Source: Polyangiaceae bacterium
Lineage (GTDB): Bacteria > Myxococcota_A > Polyangia > Polyangiales > Polyangiaceae
Direction of reading: 5' to 3'
Assembly (NCBI GenBank): GCA_019637295.1
Contig: JAHBVX010000020.1
Location: 1-33,092, forward strand
DNA length: 33,092 nt
Below the pieces are notes generated by a model. The model had not been told where the DNA came from, searched no databases, and worked only from the letters and a program-made list of their open reading frames with translations. Positions 30,230 to 33,092 of the stretch are shown here, piece after piece (positions within the stretch are counted from its first letter, which is position 1; each line of letters starts with the position of its first letter). A program made the translations under genes and the position numbers.

Positions 30230-30811
30230 ATGCCCTCGTTCGCTTGGCTCGTGGTGGTGCTGCTCGTGCTGGGCTGTGGAGGTACGCCGCCCCCGGTCAC
30301 GTCGGACTCGGTGGACGAGCCTGGCGACGTCGTCGCCGCAAGCGAGGCCCCAGAGTCGTCGTCGACGACGGCCGAGGCCGCGAGAGACGAGCCGGCGCCG
30401 AGCGACGCGCCGGCCGCCGAGCAGCCTCCGGCGTATCAAGAGCCGCCGCCGATCGTGGTGCGGCGCTACCACGTGTTCGCCAGCATGGAGGCGCGGGTGA
30501 AGAAGAAGGTCACCATCACGTCGCTGCTCACCACCGCCGCGGACGACGCCGACGCGCTGGCCCCCGGCCTCGAGGCGCTGCTCGAGCACAAGCCCGCGGG
30601 GGCCCAGGAGTGGGCTCCCGTCGCCGACGTGACCGTGACTTCTGTCACGACCAAGGGTAGCCGCGCCGCGGGCAACGAGCGACAGGTGATCGAAGTCGAG
30701 ATCCGCTCCGAGCACGCGGCGGCGAGCCAGAAGGGCAAGCTGAGCCCGTTCACGCGCAGGGGCCGCGTGCGGCTGCAAGTGGACCGGCCCACGTCTCAGC
30801 CGTCACCGTGA
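30230..30811 (+). CDS. Lipoprotein of unknown function
   Basis: 193 residues from ATG 30230; a -10-like TATAGT lies at 30215-30220. The lipobox is LVLGC (Cys16), followed by about 65 disordered Pro/Ala/Glu/Ser residues. A folded part of about 110 residues follows (IVVRRYHVFASMEARVKKKV, then PVADVTVTSVTTKG and a basic end KLSPFTRRGRVRLQV), probably beta-rich. No family is recognised. It lies eight bases upstream of the MYXO-CTERM protein gene, so the two probably form an operon producing envelope proteins. Confidence 0.75.
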   Translation: MPSFAWLVVVLLVLGCGGTPPPVTSDSVDEPGDVVAASEAPESSSTTAEAARDEPAPSDAPAAEQPPAYQEPPPIVVRRYHVFASMEARVKKKVTITSLLTTAADDADALAPGLEALLEHKPAGAQEWAPVADVTVTSVTTKGSRAAGNERQVIEVEIRSEHAAASQKGKLSPFTRRGRVRLQVDRPTSQPSP

Positions 30812-30818
30812 GGTCCCC

Positions 30819-31790
30819 ATGAAGTATCGATCCTTTGTCGTGTTCATCGCGGCGGTCGGCGCGGCGTCGCCGGCGATCGCGGCGCCCAAGTTGATCCTGG
30901 ACGATCCGCTCACCGCGCCGTTCGGCTCCAGTCAGACGGTGACCGGCGGCTCGTTCTCTGGCGGTGGCTGGACGCGGGACGGCTTCGACTCGCAGCTCCT
31001 CTACGACTTGGGTGGCCCCATCACGGCTGGGCGCATCGTGTTCGAGATGGACGGAGTCAACGGCGTCGATCACGGAGTGGGCGGCTTTCCAGACTGTCGC
31101 GCCATCTTCGCCGCGGTGGACGACAACGGCAGCGGTAACATCCAAGAGCCGGGTAACGACAACGTGCAGCTGCTCTGGGCCTGGGCCATGGAGGAGACCG
31201 ACTACTGTAACCTCGGCCCCGGCGGGTTCGAGCGCACCCACAAGATGAAGCTGCTGGTGAACACCATGGGCGCCGAGGAGCCGGGTGAGCCGATGAGCGA
31301 TCCGCTCGTGTGGGACCAAACGAAGTTCTACACCTACGAGATCGGCTGGGACGAGAACCACGCCTGGCTCTTGCGCGACGGCGCCGAGGTGCTCGACATG
31401 CCGTATCCGTCCGCGCCCATCATCATGCAGCTGCGCTATGTGTTTCTGGGTACGGTGCATCGCTACGACGCGGGCGTGAAGGGCGCGACGTTCCGCAACT
31501 TGAAGGTCTATGACGACGAGGGACCGCCCATCCCCTCGGGTACGGGCGGCGGCGCGGGCGTTGCAGGCGCCGCGGGCACGGCGGGTGGCGGCGGCGCTGG
31601 CGGCGGATGGACGCTCGACGGCGGCGCAGGCAGCAGCGCTTCGGGTGGCTCGCCCGGCGCCCAGCCCCGCGGCTCGACCGTCCAGGACGACTCCGGCTGT
31701 GGCTGTCGCACGCGAGGCTCGGCGTCCGGTGCGCACGGCCTGCTGGGCCTGTTCTTCTTGGCGGCGGCTCGCCGGCGGCGCCGCGTCTAA
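30819..31790 (+). CDS. Secreted lectin-like protein with MYXO-CTERM-like anchor
   Basis: 323 residues from ATG 30819 (GAGG six bases upstream). The signal peptide is MKYRSFVVFIAAVGAASPAI plus AA. Residues about 25-225 look like a concanavalin A-like / laminin-G-type jelly roll (LYDLGGPITAGRIVFEMDGV, TYEIGWDENHAWLLRDGAEV, ATFRNLKVYDDEGP). A Gly/Ala/Ser linker leads to QDDSGCGCRTRG, a hydrophobic helix (LLGLFFLAAA) and RRRRRV: a MYXO-CTERM sorting tail. It is expected to be processed and held at the outer surface. Glycan binding or hydrolysis is possible, but no catalytic Glu pair is evident. Confidence 0.84.
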   Translation: MKYRSFVVFIAAVGAASPAIAAPKLILDDPLTAPFGSSQTVTGGSFSGGGWTRDGFDSQLLYDLGGPITAGRIVFEMDGVNGVDHGVGGFPDCRAIFAAVDDNGSGNIQEPGNDNVQLLWAWAMEETDYCNLGPGGFERTHKMKLLVNTMGAEEPGEPMSDPLVWDQTKFYTYEIGWDENHAWLLRDGAEVLDMPYPSAPIIMQLRYVFLGTVHRYDAGVKGATFRNLKVYDDEGPPIPSGTGGGAGVAGAAGTAGGGGAGGGWTLDGGAGSSASGGSPGAQPRGSTVQDDSGCGCRTRGSASGAHGLLGLFFLAAARRRRRV

Positions 31791-31791
31791 C

Positions 31792-33092
31792 TCAACTCGC
31801 TTGCCCGAGGCGCACCAAGCGACCCGGGCGCTCGCCGGTCAGCCGATCGTTCTCGAGGATCACCGCCCCGCTCTTGACCGTCGCGCGGTAGCCCTCGGCG
31901 TGCTGCATCAAGCGCCGGCCGCCGGCGGGCAGATCGTGCCGCAGCCGAGGTGGAGCGAGGTTCAGGTGCTCGTAGTCGATCACGTTCAGATCCGCCCGCT
32001 GCCCGACCTCGACGGCGCCGCGGTCCGAGAGACCCATGTAGCGAGCCGTGTCGAAGGCCTGCATCTGAATGGCGCGCTCGAGCGAGATGCGATCCTTCGG
32101 TCTATCCCGCGTCCAGTGCATGAGCAGGAAGGTCGGAAAGCTCGCGTCGCAGACGGTGCCAACGTGCGCGCCGCCGTCCGAGAGCCCGGGCAGAGCCAGC
32201 GGGTGGGTGAGCATGCGGTGGACGTTGTCGAGGGACATCTCCGTGTAGTTGTAGACGGGGAAGTACAAGAGGGCGCGACCGTCGTCCTCGAGCAACGCGT
32301 CGTAGATGGCCTCGAGCACGGGCTTGTTCGCCTGCTGAGCGCGGAAGTAGAGGGCCTCTTCCAGCGTGGGCTCGTAGCTCGGCCGCTCGCCCAGGGGATA
32401 GAGCCGCAGCGAGACCATCTCGATCTGCGCGAGGAGCTGATCTGCCAGCGGGGGCAGCGCGCTGCCGTCGCCCGCGACCTTCTCGGACTGCTCCGACAAG
32501 ATCCGTCGCTTCGTCTCCGGATCTCGGAGCCTCGCCACGCGCTCGGCGAGGGGGAGCTGAGAGACGGCCTTGTAGGATGGGAAGCCCATGAAGGGATGAA
32601 ACGTGGCCTCGAGCCCGAGCAGCACGCCGATGCCGCGCGGAGCGACCTGCACCCGCATGGGCACGCCGCGGGCGGAGGCTCGCTCGACCCGCTCGAGGAT
32701 GCGCTCCCACTGCTTGGGCGATTGATCCCGCTGCATCAGGGAGACGCTCACCGGATGGCCGTCGGCTGCGGCGCCCATGCTCTCCACGAGATCGAACTCC
32801 TCGTCGAAGTGCTCGTCGCCCCGCGCCATGTCGAAGTCGCTCACGGCTTGCAGCACGCCGTGCTTCAGACCCGAGAAGGCCCGGGCCAGGCCGCACAGCT
32901 CGGCCGCGCGGGCCTCCGACGCAGGCGTCGACTTGCCGCGGGCCGTGCGGTGATTGTCGCTGCGGCCGGTGGAGAAGCCAGCGGCGCCGGCCTCGAGCGC
33001 CTCGCGCAGGAGCTGCCGCATCGCGTCGATGTCCGCGTCCGTCGCGTGCTCCTCGGCGACCGCGCGCTCGCCCATCACGTACATTCGCAGCG
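31792..33092 (-). CDS. Amidohydrolase, N-acyl-D-amino-acid deacylase-like (5' end outside window)
   Basis: The frame continues past the right edge: the ATG at 33084 lies within [10 protein letters not shown], an internal family motif. [30 protein letters not shown] (the Asp/His metal-site region), [24 protein letters not shown] and RADLNVID are typical of D-aminoacylase/dihydroorotase-like amidohydrolases of the AaaA group. Full-length members have about 530-580 residues, so roughly the last 433 are present and the N-terminal HxH motif is off-window. Its stop is one base from the convergent MYXO-CTERM gene's stop, leaving no room for separate terminators. Confidence 0.85.
   Translation of the reverse strand, partial: LRMYVMGERAVAEEHATDADIDAMRQLLREALEAGAAGFSTGRSDNHRTARGKSTPASEARAAELCGLARAFSGLKHGVLQAVSDFDMARGDEHFDEEFDLVESMGAAADGHPVSVSLMQRDQSPKQWERILERVERASARGVPMRVQVAPRGIGVLLGLEATFHPFMGFPSYKAVSQLPLAERVARLRDPETKRRILSEQSEKVAGDGSALPPLADQLLAQIEMVSLRLYPLGERPSYEPTLEEALYFRAQQANKPVLEAIYDALLEDDGRALLYFPVYNYTEMSLDNVHRMLTHPLALPGLSDGGAHVGTVCDASFPTFLLMHWTRDRPKDRISLERAIQMQAFDTARYMGLSDRGAVEVGQRADLNVIDYEHLNLAPPRLRHDLPAGGRRLMQHAEGYRATVKSGAVILENDRLTGERPGRLVRLGQAS

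Overview
The window looks like a piece of a myxobacterial (Myxococcota, probably Polyangiales/Sorangiineae-type) chromosome. The basis is very high GC content, many GTG starts, 1-10 base start/stop overlaps, Gly/Ser-rich lipoproteins and two proteins ending in a MYXO-CTERM-like tail (a Gly-Cys-Gly-Cys-Arg motif, a hydrophobic stretch, then an Arg cluster). I see no rRNA, tRNA, CRISPR array, intact insertion sequence or prophage.

Positions 1-5506 are an RHS (polymorphic-toxin) graveyard and cassette array. It holds the 3' end of one rhs gene with a distinct toxin-like tip, two displaced rhs 3' fragments with other tips, and a decayed fourth fragment. Each of the first three tips is followed at once (3 bases downstream to 10 bases overlapping) by a small unrelated gene, the usual position of the cognate immunity gene. 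Two of the fragments are joined to copies of a repeat. The longer copy is a deletion derivative of the regulator locus at 6249-7203, and both copies share a 72-base identical hairpin-bearing block that ends exactly where rhs sequence begins.

Positions 5570-9954 hold tandem OmpR-type regulators, an AbiEii-like nucleotidyltransferase with a small partner, an EAA-repeat membrane protein, and a DUF433/DUF5615-type antitoxin-toxin pair. Positions 10140-11638 (minus strand) encode a metallophosphoesterase (probable lipoprotein) coupled to a probable outer-membrane protein. Positions 11821-14467 form a tightly overlapping plus-strand operon: a 63-residue Cys-pair peptide, a flavoprotein whose tail carries the same Cys pairs, and an MFS transporter. 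This is a candidate metal(loid) or thiol-reactive-compound resistance module.

Positions 14515-19610 (plus) hold an SGNH-hydrolase lipoprotein, a phosphofructokinase-like fragment, a PLD-like protein with a VTT/DedA-like membrane protein, and an ECF sigma factor coupled to a FecR-like anti-sigma protein. Positions 19627-22490 (minus) hold a HAD hydrolase coupled to a beta-helix MYXO-CTERM protein. An amidohydrolase follows on the plus strand, then a PIN-type toxin-antitoxin pair with an operator-like repeat, a Cys-rich lipoprotein with an AT-rich phased-repeat element, and a 960-residue STAND ATPase with a C-terminal winged helix (minus).

From 28163 on there is an RCC1-like seven-repeat Cys protein, about 800 bases of decayed DNA (HNH-nuclease remnant, slippage repeats, another Cys-containing remnant), a lipoprotein plus MYXO-CTERM protein operon, and the 3' part of an N-acyl-D-amino-acid deacylase-like amidohydrolase running off the right edge. 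All functional names rest on motifs read by eye; no database search was possible.
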